A stretch of 64,000 nt of DNA, from positions 1 through 64,000 of the forward strand of contig JBPYFJ010000023.1 of NCBI GenBank assembly GCA_051985675.1. Reading direction: 5' to 3'. This DNA is from JAFAXD01 sp051985675. Lineage in GTDB: Bacteria; Pseudomonadota; Alphaproteobacteria; Rhizobiales; Xanthobacteraceae. The position numbers were made by a program, and so were the translations under genes. The first letter of the stretch is position 1; each line of letters starts with the position of its first letter. Below, one piece after another: positions 25,652 through 34,825 of this stretch. The notes below the pieces were generated by a model that saw nothing but the letters and a program-made list of their open reading frames with translations, was not told the origin of the DNA and did no database searches.

Positions 25652-27937
25652 TTGGATGATTCTTTGGCCCCTCATCTGCGCCAAAAGCCCCCTTTTCCTT
25701 CGAAAGAAGACATTCTCAGCTTCATCGGCCGGCAACCCGGTAAGGTCGGCACGCGTGAGCTCGCCCGCGCCTTCGGTCTCAAGAACGACGATCGGGCTGC
25801 GCTCAAACGCATCTTGCGTGAGCTCGCCGACGACGGGCACATCGAACGCCGCCGCAAGAAGCTCCACCATGCAGGCGCGCTTCCGAACGTCGTCCTGGCC
25901 GACGTCAATGAGCGGGACGCGGACGGCGAGCTGATCGCGACGCCCCAGGAATGGGACGAGGATGCGCACGGGCCGGCTCCGAAAATTCGCATTCAGTCCC
26001 CGCGCAAGCCGCGCCCCGGCGAGGTCGCCGGCGTCGGCGACCGGGTTCTGGTCCGAACCGAGGAGACCGGGCACGACCGCGATCCCATCCGTTACACAGG
26101 CCGCGTCATCAAAATCATCGGACATCCCAAGCAGCGGGCGCTCGGGATCTTCCGCGCGCTGCCGAACGGCAGCGGACGCCTCGTACCGGTTAGCAAGAAG
26201 GATCTGCGTGAAATCGCAATTCCCGCCGGCGCGACGCTTAACGCGCAGGATGGCGACCTGGTCGCGGTCGAGGTCAGCCGGCAGGCGCGGTTCGGCTTAC
26301 CGGTCGCGCGGGTCAAGGAGCGCCTCGGATCGCTCGCGAGCGAAAAGGCCGTCAGCCTCATCGCCATCCAGTCCCATGAGATTCCGTCGGTGTTCGGTCG
26401 CGAGGCGTTGGCCGAGGCGCAAGCCGCGCGGCCGGCGACCTTGGCGGGCCGGGATGACTGGCGCGAGGTCCCGCTCGTCACCATCGACCCGATCGACGCC
26501 AAGGACCACGACGACGCCGTGTTCGCCCGCCCCGACCCGGACCCGAACAATCGCGGCGGTTTTATCATCGACGTCGCGATAGCCGACGTCGCCCACTACG
26601 TGCGGCCCGGCTCCGCACTCGATCGCGAGGCCCTGGCGCGCGGCAACTCAGTCTATTTCCCCGACCAGGTCGTGCCGATGCTGCCGGAGCGCATCTCCAA
26701 CGACCTGTGCTCGCTGGTGCCCAACAAGGATCGCGCCGCGCTCGCGGTCCGGATGGTAATCGGTGCCGATGGCCGCAAGCGCTCCCACGCCTTTTACCGG
26801 ATCATGATGCGGTCAGCGGCGCGGCTTTCCTACCCGCAAGCGCAGGATGCGATCGACGGTCGGCCTGATCAGGTCACCGGTCCATTACTCGACACGGTGC
26901 TGCGTCCGCTTTATGCGGCGTACCGCGCGCTCAAGAGCGCGCGCGACGCGCGCGATCCGCTCGACCTCGATCTGCCCGAGCGCAAGATCCTGCTCAAGCC
27001 CGACGGCACCGTCGACCGCGTGATTACGCCCGAGCGGCTCGACGCCCACCGGCTGATCGAAGAATTCATGATTCTGGCGAACGTCGCAGCGGCGGAAACC
27101 CTCGAGCGGGCCCACATCCCGTTGATCTATCGAGTGCACGACGAACCGGCGCCGGAGAAGATCGAGGCATTGCGTGAATTCCTTCACAGCCTCGATATCT
27201 CGCTTCCGCGCGGCGGCTCGCTCGCCACCAGCCATTTCAACGGCGTGCTTGGCCGCGTCAAAGGCCGTGACGTCGAGGAGCTCATCAATCAGGTAGTGCT
27301 GCGCACCCAATCGCAAGCCGAGTACACCGCCGAGAATTACGGACATTTCGGACTAAACCTGCGTCGCTACGCGCATTTCACCTCTCCGATCCGCCGTTAT
27401 GCCGATCTCGTCGTACATCGCGCTCTGATCCGCGCGCTCAAGCTCGGATCGGATGGGCTTCCCGCCGCTGCAGATGGGCAGAGCCTGGGGGAAATTGCGG
27501 CGCGCATCTCAGCCGCCGAGCGCCGTGCCATGACCGCCGAGCGCGAAACGGCTGATCGGCTGATCGCACATTTCCTGGCTGATCGGATCGGTGCGACCTT
27601 CGAGGGTCGCATCTCGGGAGTGACCCGCGCGGGCTTGTTCGTGAAGCTCGACGGTACCGGAGCAGACGGCTTCGTTCCGGCGCGGCTGATCGGCGGCGAA
27701 TACTTCCGCTATTATGAAGCCCGGCATGCTCTTATCGGCGATAGTACGGGCGAAACCTACCGGCTCGGCGATCGCGTGAGCGTGCGATTGGCCGAGGCTG
27801 CGCCCGTGGCGGGCGCGCTGCGCTTCGAACTCCTCACACCCGGCCGTATCGAAAGCCAACGCACGCGCCCGCGCGCCGTGCCGGACCGCGAGCGATCGCG
27901 CGACCGGCGGCCGCGACGCATGCGGTCACGACCTTAG
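25652..27937 (+). CDS. rnr: Ribonuclease R
   Basis: A 761-aa processive 3'-5' exoribonuclease that degrades structured RNA. An N-terminal winged helix (about 12-70, IGRQPGKVGTRELARAFGL), cold-shock domains, then the RNB catalytic core with the acidic cluster DPIDAKDHDDAVFA and GFIIDVAIADVAHYV. YTAENYGHFGLNL and HFTSPIRRYADLVVHRAL are core motifs. An S1 domain (about 645-725) and a basic Arg-rich tail follow. The start is taken as the TTG at 25652 (AAGGCG upstream) because no ATG/GTG lies nearer the winged helix in frame. Followed 13 bp later by the Nudix gene. Confidence 0.95.
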   Translation: MDDSLAPHLRQKPPFPSKEDILSFIGRQPGKVGTRELARAFGLKNDDRAALKRILRELADDGHIERRRKKLHHAGALPNVVLADVNERDADGELIATPQEWDEDAHGPAPKIRIQSPRKPRPGEVAGVGDRVLVRTEETGHDRDPIRYTGRVIKIIGHPKQRALGIFRALPNGSGRLVPVSKKDLREIAIPAGATLNAQDGDLVAVEVSRQARFGLPVARVKERLGSLASEKAVSLIAIQSHEIPSVFGREALAEAQAARPATLAGRDDWREVPLVTIDPIDAKDHDDAVFARPDPDPNNRGGFIIDVAIADVAHYVRPGSALDREALARGNSVYFPDQVVPMLPERISNDLCSLVPNKDRAALAVRMVIGADGRKRSHAFYRIMMRSAARLSYPQAQDAIDGRPDQVTGPLLDTVLRPLYAAYRALKSARDARDPLDLDLPERKILLKPDGTVDRVITPERLDAHRLIEEFMILANVAAAETLERAHIPLIYRVHDEPAPEKIEALREFLHSLDISLPRGGSLATSHFNGVLGRVKGRDVEELINQVVLRTQSQAEYTAENYGHFGLNLRRYAHFTSPIRRYADLVVHRALIRALKLGSDGLPAAADGQSLGEIAARISAAERRAMTAERETADRLIAHFLADRIGATFEGRISGVTRAGLFVKLDGTGADGFVPARLIGGEYFRYYEARHALIGDSTGETYRLGDRVSVRLAEAAPVAGALRFELLTPGRIESQRTRPRAVPDRERSRDRRPRRMRSRP

Positions 27938-27950
27938 GACGGCAGCCAAC

Positions 27951-28706
27951 ATGACGAATTTTGCCGACGAGCTTGTGCGCCGGATGAACGAGGCGGCGCG
28001 CGATTTGTCTTCGCCGGTCGTGCGCCCCAAGGATGCCGCAACGCTGATCCTGGTCGACCGCACCCGCGAGCGGCCGAAGGTCTTGCTGGGCCGGCGGCAT
28101 CAGAACCACAAGTTCATGCCCGGCAAGTTCGTTTTTCCCGGCGGCCGCGTCGAGCCGGGCGACCGGCGGATGGCCAAGGTCACCCACCTCGATCCTCAGG
28201 TCGAAGACCGCCTCATGCGCGGCGTGCGGCAGCCGAATCCAGCACGTGCACGCGCGCTCGTGCTCGCGGCCATCCGCGAGACCTTCGAAGAGACCGGGCT
28301 GTTGATCGGATTGCCCGGATTTGATGCCCGCGCCGATCGCAACGTTACGACAAGCGCCATGTGGGCAGACTTCGCCACGGCCGGCGTGAACCCCGACCTG
28401 ACGAACATCCATTTCGTCGCCCGCGCCATTACGCCGCCCGGCCGGTCACGCCGCTTTGACACCCGCTTCTTCACCGCCGACGCGAGCAGCATCACCGCCC
28501 GGGTCGACGGCGTGGTCGGCCCTGACACCGAACTGGTGGAATTGGTCTGGACCCCGATTGCGGAGGCCAAGCGCCTCGACATGCCGGCGATCACCACGGT
28601 GGCGCTCGATGAGCTCGAGCGGCGGGTCGCCGCCGGTCTCAGCCACAGTCTGCCGGTCCCGTTCTATCGCATGCTGCACCGGCGCTTTTCCCGCGTTCTC
28701 CTCTAA
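27951..28706 (+). CDS. Nudix hydrolase
   Basis: A 251-aa Nudix protein. The hydrolase motif is split by a loop: VFPGGRVEPGDRRM provides the GG, and about 45 residues later AIRETFEETGLLIG gives the RExxEExG catalytic helix that binds metal. This long-loop form resembles NUDT7/NUDT19-like proteins that act on CoA derivatives, so the substrate may not be a nucleotide. It is commonly found beside rnr in Hyphomicrobiales. It ends 90 bp before the MBOAT gene. The ATG at 27951 is supported by the conserved N-terminal LVRRMNEAARDL helix. Confidence 0.88.
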   Translation: MTNFADELVRRMNEAARDLSSPVVRPKDAATLILVDRTRERPKVLLGRRHQNHKFMPGKFVFPGGRVEPGDRRMAKVTHLDPQVEDRLMRGVRQPNPARARALVLAAIRETFEETGLLIGLPGFDARADRNVTTSAMWADFATAGVNPDLTNIHFVARAITPPGRSRRFDTRFFTADASSITARVDGVVGPDTELVELVWTPIAEAKRLDMPAITTVALDELERRVAAGLSHSLPVPFYRMLHRRFSRVLL

Positions 28707-28795
28707 AAAGCACCTGTAGCGACCGCGAAAACTGCCTTGTTTGACGCTGGCGCGCAGGCTAAGGAGGCGCATCCCGACATCTTTGCTGGAACGCG

Positions 28796-30166
28796 ATGCT
28801 CTTTCAGTCGCAAGGCTTTGCCCTGATTTTCCTGCCGCTCGCGGTCGCCTCTTATTATCTGGCGGCGCGCTCGGCAGCGGCGCGGCAATACGTCCTCATC
28901 GCGGCGTCGCTTGTGTTCTACGGATGGTGGGACGCGCGCTTCATCGTCTTGCTGGTCGGCCAGATCAGCGCCTCGTGGCTGCTCGCCTGGATCGCGGCAC
29001 GCATCGGCAGGAACTGGCCGCTCTATGCCGGTGTCGTGCTCAATCTCGCCTCGCTCGCCACCTTCAAATATCTCGATTTCCTGCTCGCGTCCCTGCAAGC
29101 CCTGATCGGCATCGATTTGCCGCGCGCCCATATCCTGCTGCCGATCGGCATCAGCTTTTTTTCGTTCCAGCTCATTTCTCATCTGGTCGATCGCTTGCGC
29201 GATGACGCGCCGATCTATCCGTTCCGGCCGTTCGCGTTGTTCGTGCTGCTGTTTCCGCACCTGATCGCCGGCCCGATCGTCCGCCATAACGAGTTGGTGC
29301 CGCAATTTGCGCTCGATCCGCTGCGTCCCGGGCTCTGGCAGCGCATCGGGACCGGGCTTGTGTTGTTTACCATCGGCTTCGCCAAGAAGGTGCTGGTTGC
29401 CGACAAACTCGCCGGGCTTGCCGATCCCTTGTTTGGCCGGGCAGCCCACGAGTGGCTTTCGTTCGGTGATGCCTGGACCGCGGCGCTGGCGTTTTCGTTC
29501 CAGCTGTTTCTGGATTTCTCGGCCTATACCGAAATGGCGATCGGAATTGCGCTGCTGTTCGGACTGCTGCTGCCGGAGAACTTCCGCCGTCCCTATCTTT
29601 CGACCAGCCTGCGCGATTTCTGGCGCCGCTGGCACATTTCGCTGTCGAACTTCATTCGCGACTATTTGTATATCCCGCTTGGCGGCAGCCGGAACGGTCC
29701 GGTGGTGTACGTCTTCGCCACCCTGGTGGCGATGGCGATCTGCGGCTTGTGGCACGGCGCCGGTTGGACTTACGTGGCGTGGGGCGTCTGGCACGGCCTT
29801 GGTCTGATCACCTGTCACGCCTGGCAGGCGCTGCGCCGCCCGCTCCCGGCCGTCGCGGGCTGGGCCATCACCATGCTGTTCGTGCTGGTCGGGTGGGTGC
29901 TGTTCCGGGCCGCTGACTTCACCACCGCGACCACGATGCTGGCCGCGATGGCCGGCGCCGCCGGCTGGGGCGGGTCCTTGCACAATGTCGGATTGCTCGC
30001 GATCGCGGCAGCCATCTCGGCGCTGCTGCCCTCCGCCTACGAGATCATCGAGCGGCGCCCGATCCTCAATCCGGCGGTCGCAACCGCCTTCGCGGTGCTC
30101 GCCGGATTCTGCGTGCTCGAGGTCGGACGCGGGCCGCCGCTGACATTCATTTATTTCAGGTTCTGA
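28796..30166 (+). CDS. MBOAT-family O-acyltransferase (AlgI-like)
   Basis: A 456-aa polytopic membrane protein of the AlgI/DltB branch. The MBOAT signature is visible: the conserved RRWHISLSNFIRDYLYIPLGGS block and the catalytic histidine in CGLWHGAGWTYVAWG. The N-terminal FYGWWDARF and ILLPIGISFFSFQ are typical of AlgI-like proteins, which pass acyl groups across the membrane to exported polysaccharides or related acceptors. An SGNH-like protein follows 9 bp downstream, the usual partner type in such systems. The acceptor is unknown; no polysaccharide synthase lies in the window. Confidence 0.92.
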   Translation: MLFQSQGFALIFLPLAVASYYLAARSAAARQYVLIAASLVFYGWWDARFIVLLVGQISASWLLAWIAARIGRNWPLYAGVVLNLASLATFKYLDFLLASLQALIGIDLPRAHILLPIGISFFSFQLISHLVDRLRDDAPIYPFRPFALFVLLFPHLIAGPIVRHNELVPQFALDPLRPGLWQRIGTGLVLFTIGFAKKVLVADKLAGLADPLFGRAAHEWLSFGDAWTAALAFSFQLFLDFSAYTEMAIGIALLFGLLLPENFRRPYLSTSLRDFWRRWHISLSNFIRDYLYIPLGGSRNGPVVYVFATLVAMAICGLWHGAGWTYVAWGVWHGLGLITCHAWQALRRPLPAVAGWAITMLFVLVGWVLFRAADFTTATTMLAAMAGAAGWGGSLHNVGLLAIAAAISALLPSAYEIIERRPILNPAVATAFAVLAGFCVLEVGRGPPLTFIYFRF

Positions 30167-30175
30167 GGCAGCGAC

Positions 30176-31204
30176 GTGACGGCGGGCTTCAAACGCAAAG
30201 ACGGACTCGTGGGCGACGCCGCCTGGCGGCGGTTCGTGCTGACGTTCCTCGGCGTCCTGGCCGGCGGTCTCGCCGTGCTTTATGCGTTCATCATCGTAAT
30301 CGACCCGTACGACACCGGGCGCTTTCCGACCTTCATGCCAGTCGGCGTGTCGGACGAAAATCAGCAAACCGCCAGCGCCAGCAACGGACGCAATCCGATC
30401 TTCAACGCGGCCGTGTTCGGCAATTCACACGGCATGCTGCTCAGCCCGGCGCGGCTCTCCAAACTCACGGGCCTGTCGTTTGTGCAGATGACGTCGCCCG
30501 GCTCAGGCCCGCGCGAGCAGATGATCCTGATGCGCTGGTTCATGCGTCACCACGACCGAATCAAGGCGTTCGTGATCACGGCCGATCAGACCTGGTGCAC
30601 GCACGATCCCACGATCCCGATGCTCTATCAGTTCCCGCCCTGGCTCTACGCCGAGAGCAACCTCGAATATCTGGCGCATATGCTCAACACCCGATCGCTC
30701 AATACCGCCTATCGGCGGGTGCTGATCGCGCTCGGCTACGTCAAGCCGACCAACCCGGACGGATACTGGGACTACGAGCTTGGGCGGACGTGGAGCTTCC
30801 GGCCCGAGCGTCCGGCGGGCGGAACGTTGGCGCCGATCCTCTCAAACGACATCAACCGCTCGTTTCCGGCGCTCGACGCGCTCGATGCGATCCTTGCCGA
30901 GCTTACGCCGGATACGCCGGTGATCGTCGTCATGCCGCCACAGTTTTACACGCTCCTCCCGCCGTCCGGTTCCCAGGAGGCCGCCGAGTTTGCCGCCTGC
31001 AAAACCGAGATCGCGGCGCACGTGCGCTCGCGCGAGCGCAGCGGTTTCTTCGACTACCTCAACGACACGCCCGCCGCGCGCAATCCGGAGAACTTCATGG
31101 ATCCCGAGCACTATCGCGCCAATATTGCGCGCGAGATCGAAGCCGATATCGCCGGCGTGATCGCGGGCGAGAGCCCACGACCCGCGCGCGCGCTAGCGCA
31201 CTAG
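30176..31204 (+). CDS. Membrane-anchored SGNH-like protein, MBOAT partner
   Basis: A 342-aa protein with one N-terminal membrane helix (about 20-45, FVLTFLGVLAGGLAVLYAFIIVI) and a large outside domain. AVFGNSHGMLLSP looks like the SGNH block that carries the nucleophile Ser, and DPEHYRANIARE near the C-terminus fits the catalytic D-x2-H. That is the AlgJ/AlgX-like arrangement: the soluble partner takes acyl groups from the MBOAT enzyme and places them on the substrate. The GTG start at 30176 lies 9 bp after the MBOAT stop, so the two are translated together. The assignment rests on motifs and context. Confidence 0.7.
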   Translation: MTAGFKRKDGLVGDAAWRRFVLTFLGVLAGGLAVLYAFIIVIDPYDTGRFPTFMPVGVSDENQQTASASNGRNPIFNAAVFGNSHGMLLSPARLSKLTGLSFVQMTSPGSGPREQMILMRWFMRHHDRIKAFVITADQTWCTHDPTIPMLYQFPPWLYAESNLEYLAHMLNTRSLNTAYRRVLIALGYVKPTNPDGYWDYELGRTWSFRPERPAGGTLAPILSNDINRSFPALDALDAILAELTPDTPVIVVMPPQFYTLLPPSGSQEAAEFAACKTEIAAHVRSRERSGFFDYLNDTPAARNPENFMDPEHYRANIAREIEADIAGVIAGESPRPARALAH

Positions 31205-31237
31205 TCGTCACCTCTAGAGCAGATCGTTTTGCCCGCG

Positions 31238-32962
31238 ATGTACATCCTCGGCATTCACAATGGAAATCACGACGCGTCGGCCTGCCTGTTTCGCGACTAT
31301 GAGCTGGTGGCCGCGGTTTCGCTCGAGCGCCTGACCCGCAAGAAAAACGATGGCGTGACCACGGAACTGGAAATCCCCGCGGCCGCGATCGACGAATGCC
31401 TGTCGGTCGCGGGCATCACGCGCGCCGACGTCGAGATGGTGTGCGCCTCCCGCGCGCATTGGGACCTGCAGTCCTATCGGCTGCGCGGGCGGTGGTGGAT
31501 CAAGCAGCAATACTATGGGCTCGTCGGCGCACGCCGGAACCCGCTGATGAGCGACCTGATGCGCAAGCAGCGCGTCTACGATGCGGCCGCCATTTTCGAC
31601 ACGGACGCGTTCAAGCGCCGTCATGGCTTCGCGAACGCCGAGGTCTATTTCTACAACCATCATGCCGCGCACGGGCTGCCGGCGTATTTCTTCTCCGAAT
31701 TCAGCGACGCCTTGATCTACACGGCCGACGGCATCGGCGACAACGTCTCCTACAGCGTCACCTCGGCGCGCGCCGGCGCGCTCGAGCTCCTTGCGGGCGA
31801 CGACAAGGCGCTGCATCGGCCGTTCCGGATCAACAGCGTCGGACTGCTCTACTGCTACTTCACCGATGCGCTCGGATTCATCTGGAACCGGCACGAGGGT
31901 AAGGTGACCGGGCTTGCGGGTTTTGGAAAGCCGATCGCGGCCGATGAGATCATGCGGCACTTCTCGGTCGACGCCGGCGGAGAAATCGCTTCAGACTTTC
32001 CGGACTACCCGGCCATGCACCGGTTTGCGCGCGAGATCTGCACGCGCCTTTCGCGCGAAGATGCGGCCGCTTCGGTGCAGGAAGCGACCGAGCGCATCGT
32101 CTGCGACGCGGTCGCGAAATATTTGGCGCGCACCGGCCACGACGCGGCCGCCCTCTCGGGCGGAATCTTTGCCAACGTCCGGCTCAATCGCGCCATCCTG
32201 GAGACGACGCCAGCGCGGCGCGTTTTCATCTTTCCGGCGATGGGCGACGAAGGTCTGCCGGTAGGCGGCTGTCTGCTCTACCTGCACGCACGCGACGGCG
32301 CCGACGCCTGGCATCGGCGCCGCTATCCGTTGCGCCGGCTCTATCTCGGCCTCGACCATGGGGCGCAATTCGACACGGCGGCCAAGGCATTCGCGCGCAT
32401 CGGCGCCGACACCGAGCACCCGGTCGAGAAGGCGGTCGACCTGTTGGCGCGCGGAGCGGTGGTCGCGATTTACACCGATCGCATGGAGTTCGGCCCGCGC
32501 GCGCTCGGCGCCCGCTCGATCCTCGCGTCTCCGGTCCAGCGCGAGGTCAACGATACGATCAACAAGCGCCTGGAGCGCTCGGAATTCATGCCGTTCGCCC
32601 CGGTCGTGCTTGAGCAGGAAGCTGCAAGCGTGTTCGACATCAATCCGGGCAACGCGCATGCGGCCCGCTTCATGACCATCACCTGCGCGGTGCGGGAAGA
32701 CTGGCAGAACAAGATCCCCGCCGTCGTCCACGTCGACGGCTCGGCGCGTCCACAGACCATCCGCCGCGAGGATAATCCGCTCTATTACGACGTTCTCGCG
32801 CAATTCCACGCCAAGACCGGCCTGCCGGTCCTGGTCAACACCAGCTTCAACGTGCACGAAGAGCCGATCGTTGACACGCCGGCGCAGGCGCTCAAATCGC
32901 TGGCAGAGGGCCGCATCGATCATATTCTGACCGAGCGCGCGCTCTATTCGCCCAAGCGGTAG
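31238..32962 (+). CDS. NodU/CmcH-family carbamoyltransferase
   Basis: A 574-aa enzyme with both family domains: an N-terminal Kae1-like fold (MYILGIHNGNHDASA, YFYNHHAAHGLPAYFF for metal and carbamoyl-adenylate, ADGIGDNVSYSV, then LSGGIFANVRLN) and the C-terminal carbamoyltransferase domain (MEFGPRALGARSILASP, LPVLVNTSFNVHEEPIV). NodU carbamoylates Nod factors, and relatives modify antibiotics and sugars. It starts 33 bp after the SGNH-like gene, making an acyl- plus carbamoyl-modification cassette. The ATG at 31238 is used; the TTG 9 bp upstream adds only three residues. Confidence 0.9.
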   Translation: MYILGIHNGNHDASACLFRDYELVAAVSLERLTRKKNDGVTTELEIPAAAIDECLSVAGITRADVEMVCASRAHWDLQSYRLRGRWWIKQQYYGLVGARRNPLMSDLMRKQRVYDAAAIFDTDAFKRRHGFANAEVYFYNHHAAHGLPAYFFSEFSDALIYTADGIGDNVSYSVTSARAGALELLAGDDKALHRPFRINSVGLLYCYFTDALGFIWNRHEGKVTGLAGFGKPIAADEIMRHFSVDAGGEIASDFPDYPAMHRFAREICTRLSREDAAASVQEATERIVCDAVAKYLARTGHDAAALSGGIFANVRLNRAILETTPARRVFIFPAMGDEGLPVGGCLLYLHARDGADAWHRRRYPLRRLYLGLDHGAQFDTAAKAFARIGADTEHPVEKAVDLLARGAVVAIYTDRMEFGPRALGARSILASPVQREVNDTINKRLERSEFMPFAPVVLEQEAASVFDINPGNAHAARFMTITCAVREDWQNKIPAVVHVDGSARPQTIRREDNPLYYDVLAQFHAKTGLPVLVNTSFNVHEEPIVDTPAQALKSLAEGRIDHILTERALYSPKR

Positions 32963-32974
32963 CTCCGACAACAA

Positions 32975-33820
32975 CTAGGTGGCTTGGCCCGCCGCATTGC
33001 GCGCCCGCCAGCGCCGAAACGTCCGCCGGCCTGCCCAAATCACCAGTGCGATCAGCGGGAGCCACGGGATTGCCACCGCGAGAAACGAGATCAAGCTGCC
33101 GACCGACGCCACAAGGGTTCGGCCGAAGCCATCGAGGGCGTTGGTGATCGGCGAAAAATCCACGCCGCCCACCAGGGCGGGCCGCCCCATGTAGTTGACG
33201 TCGACGCGCACCGTATCAGTGATCGTGCGCAAATAGTCGCGTTGCGCGGTCGCCGCTTCGATCTCGCCTTGTGCCTGCGACAGTTCCTTTTCGATCGAGA
33301 CGAGTTCCGCCGGGGTCTTGGGCGCCGGGTCCGCCAGCATCGCGGCCAGCCGATCGCGCAGCGCCGTTTTCGCAGCCAGCCGCTTCTCGACGTCGAGCAG
33401 CGGGATGGTCTTGTCCTCGGCGGACTCGGCGTGGGTGACGACCTCCGCCGGCGCAGCGGTAATGATTGCTGCAAATGCGGCGAATGCGTCGGGCGCAATG
33501 CGGACCGAAATCCGCGCGTTGACGCGCCCTTGGATGGACCGGTCCACCTGGGTGTTCAACACGGTGCAGCCGAGCTTGATGCACTCGGCCAGATCTCGGC
33601 GCTGCACGGTCTCTACGTCTTGGCTCGGTAACCGCAGCGCAAATGTGTGGGTGATGGCGAGCCGCTGTCCGGCGGCGTTGGCGGCCTGTGCGGCGGGTGC
33701 CGCCGGTGCGAAGGCCGCCGTTCGGAGCGCCAATTCCGGAGCAAAGTTGTCCGGCGGCTGTTCGCACCCGCCGAGCGCGATCGTCGCGAGGGCGATCGTG
33801 CGTGCCAGCCATCTTGCCAT
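32975..33820 (-). CDS. DUF4349 lipoprotein
   Basis: A 281-aa protein beginning with a lipoprotein signal (MARWLARTIALATIALGGCEQ; the lipobox LGGC sets Cys at about residue 19). The DUF4349 core includes FALRLPSQDVETVQRRDLAEC, a long helical coiled region (VEKRLAAKTALRDRLAAML...IEKELSQAQGEIEA) and DTVRVDVNYMGRP. One membrane helix lies near the C-terminus (SFLAVAIPWLPLIALVIWAG) with a basic tail. The function is unknown. ATG at 33820 is preferred because it starts the signal; 33832 is also possible. Convergent with the carbamoyltransferase and divergent from rpmG. Confidence 0.8.
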   Translation of the reverse strand: MARWLARTIALATIALGGCEQPPDNFAPELALRTAAFAPAAPAAQAANAAGQRLAITHTFALRLPSQDVETVQRRDLAECIKLGCTVLNTQVDRSIQGRVNARISVRIAPDAFAAFAAIITAAPAEVVTHAESAEDKTIPLLDVEKRLAAKTALRDRLAAMLADPAPKTPAELVSIEKELSQAQGEIEAATAQRDYLRTITDTVRVDVNYMGRPALVGGVDFSPITNALDGFGRTLVASVGSLISFLAVAIPWLPLIALVIWAGRRTFRRWRARNAAGQAT

Positions 33821-33974
33821 CGGATCACCCATTTTCGTGATTTGGTCCGTGCAGCGCCGCGCGACCATAGGCAGCGCAACGGTGCAACTCTGAGGCGCGC
33901 GGATGGCTTTCTTGACATCTCTCCCGTGGCCATTAGGGTCGCGCCAAAATTCGACCGCAAAGGACTAATCCGCC

Positions 33975-34142
33975 ATGGCCAAGGCCGCATCGATCAAGAT
34001 CAAAATGGTGTCGAGCGCGGACACCGGGTATTACTACGTCGCCAAGAAGAACTCGCGCACCAAGACCGACAAGCTGGTCAAGAAGAAATACGACCCGATT
34101 GCCAAGCGGCACGTCGAGTTTCGCGAAGGCAAGATCAAGTAA
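33975..34142 (+). CDS. rpmG: 50S ribosomal protein L33
   Basis: A 55-aa basic protein, MAKAASIKIKMVSSADTGYY then VAKKNSRTKTDKLVKKKYDP, ending HVEFREGKIK, a complete bacterial L33. It lacks the two CxxC pairs of the zinc-binding form, so it is the cysteine-free type. ATG at 33975 with AAAGGA upstream. In many relatives rpmG lies between pleD and a DUF983/Nudix/rnr string; here the sugar- or lipid-modification cassette and the DUF4349 gene separate it from Nudix. Confidence 0.96.
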   Translation: MAKAASIKIKMVSSADTGYYYVAKKNSRTKTDKLVKKKYDPIAKRHVEFREGKIK

Positions 34143-34825
34143 TTCACCGCGCCCAACACGGCGCGCAACGCGCGCCGTGCGACGGCTAGCGGCCGAAGCG
34201 CCCTCCTCACCCGCCCCGAGTTCGAACACCTCGGCCATCGGCCGAGCCCCTGGGCGTGGGGTTTGAGCATGCAGCAACGCCCGCGGCCGGCGTCCGCGAA
34301 TTCACACCGGTTGGATGAGGATTCGGGGCTTTTGGATGAGGATTTGGGCGGCATTTGCTCATCCAGGATAGCCATTGGTAGTCAAAGGCTTTCGCCCGGC
34401 TTCTCATGCTGGATGAGGAGATTTCCCGCTGCCACGGGGAGGTGCGACACAAAGGCTGTTGATATGTGTCGGGCGCGGGCGCGTGGCCCTGCCGCAAGGT
34501 GGCCGGCTGGGGATGGTGTATGAAGAGGCCACTCCCACCACCCCCAAGCCGGCCGAACCCCACGGGACCCAGGAGATGCGGCGGACCTGAGCATTCCGTA
34601 GGGTAACCAGTAACTTATGCGTGCGCCCGGATCAGCCGCGAAGCCATTTCGCTGACCATTCGCCAACGGCGCTCGCGCCTGTCGAGCCTATCGCAAGGTG
34701 CCCGAAAATCAACGTGACAAAGACCGACAGTCGCTGCCGCGCTCGGCGAATCTCCTGCCGCGCGACCAAAGCTCAGGATCGAAATGCGGCGCTCCCGTGG
34801 CACAGCGCTCGGCGTGCGGGCGCGC
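34143..34825. other. No gene seen (683 bp) between rpmG and divK
   Basis: No frame here has a ribosome site or domain. The stretch contains a group of short GGATGAG repeats (34311-34420). Since divK is usually followed by pleD, this gap may mark where pleD was lost or moved, but I see no recognisable GGDEF remnant. Confidence 0.5.
34311..34420. repeat. Short TGGATGAGGA direct repeats
   Basis: TTGGATGAGGATT (34311), TTTGGATGAGGATTT (34331) and CTGGATGAGGAG (34409) repeat in direct orientation, with one inverted CTCATCCA (about 34358-34365) between the second and third. The pair TGCTCATCCA / TGGATGAG could form small hairpins. Confidence 0.5.

Noticed and set aside
34143..34825. pleD remnant
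   Set aside because: I looked for receiver or GGDEF motifs in all frames and saw none; only the absence of pleD is reported.
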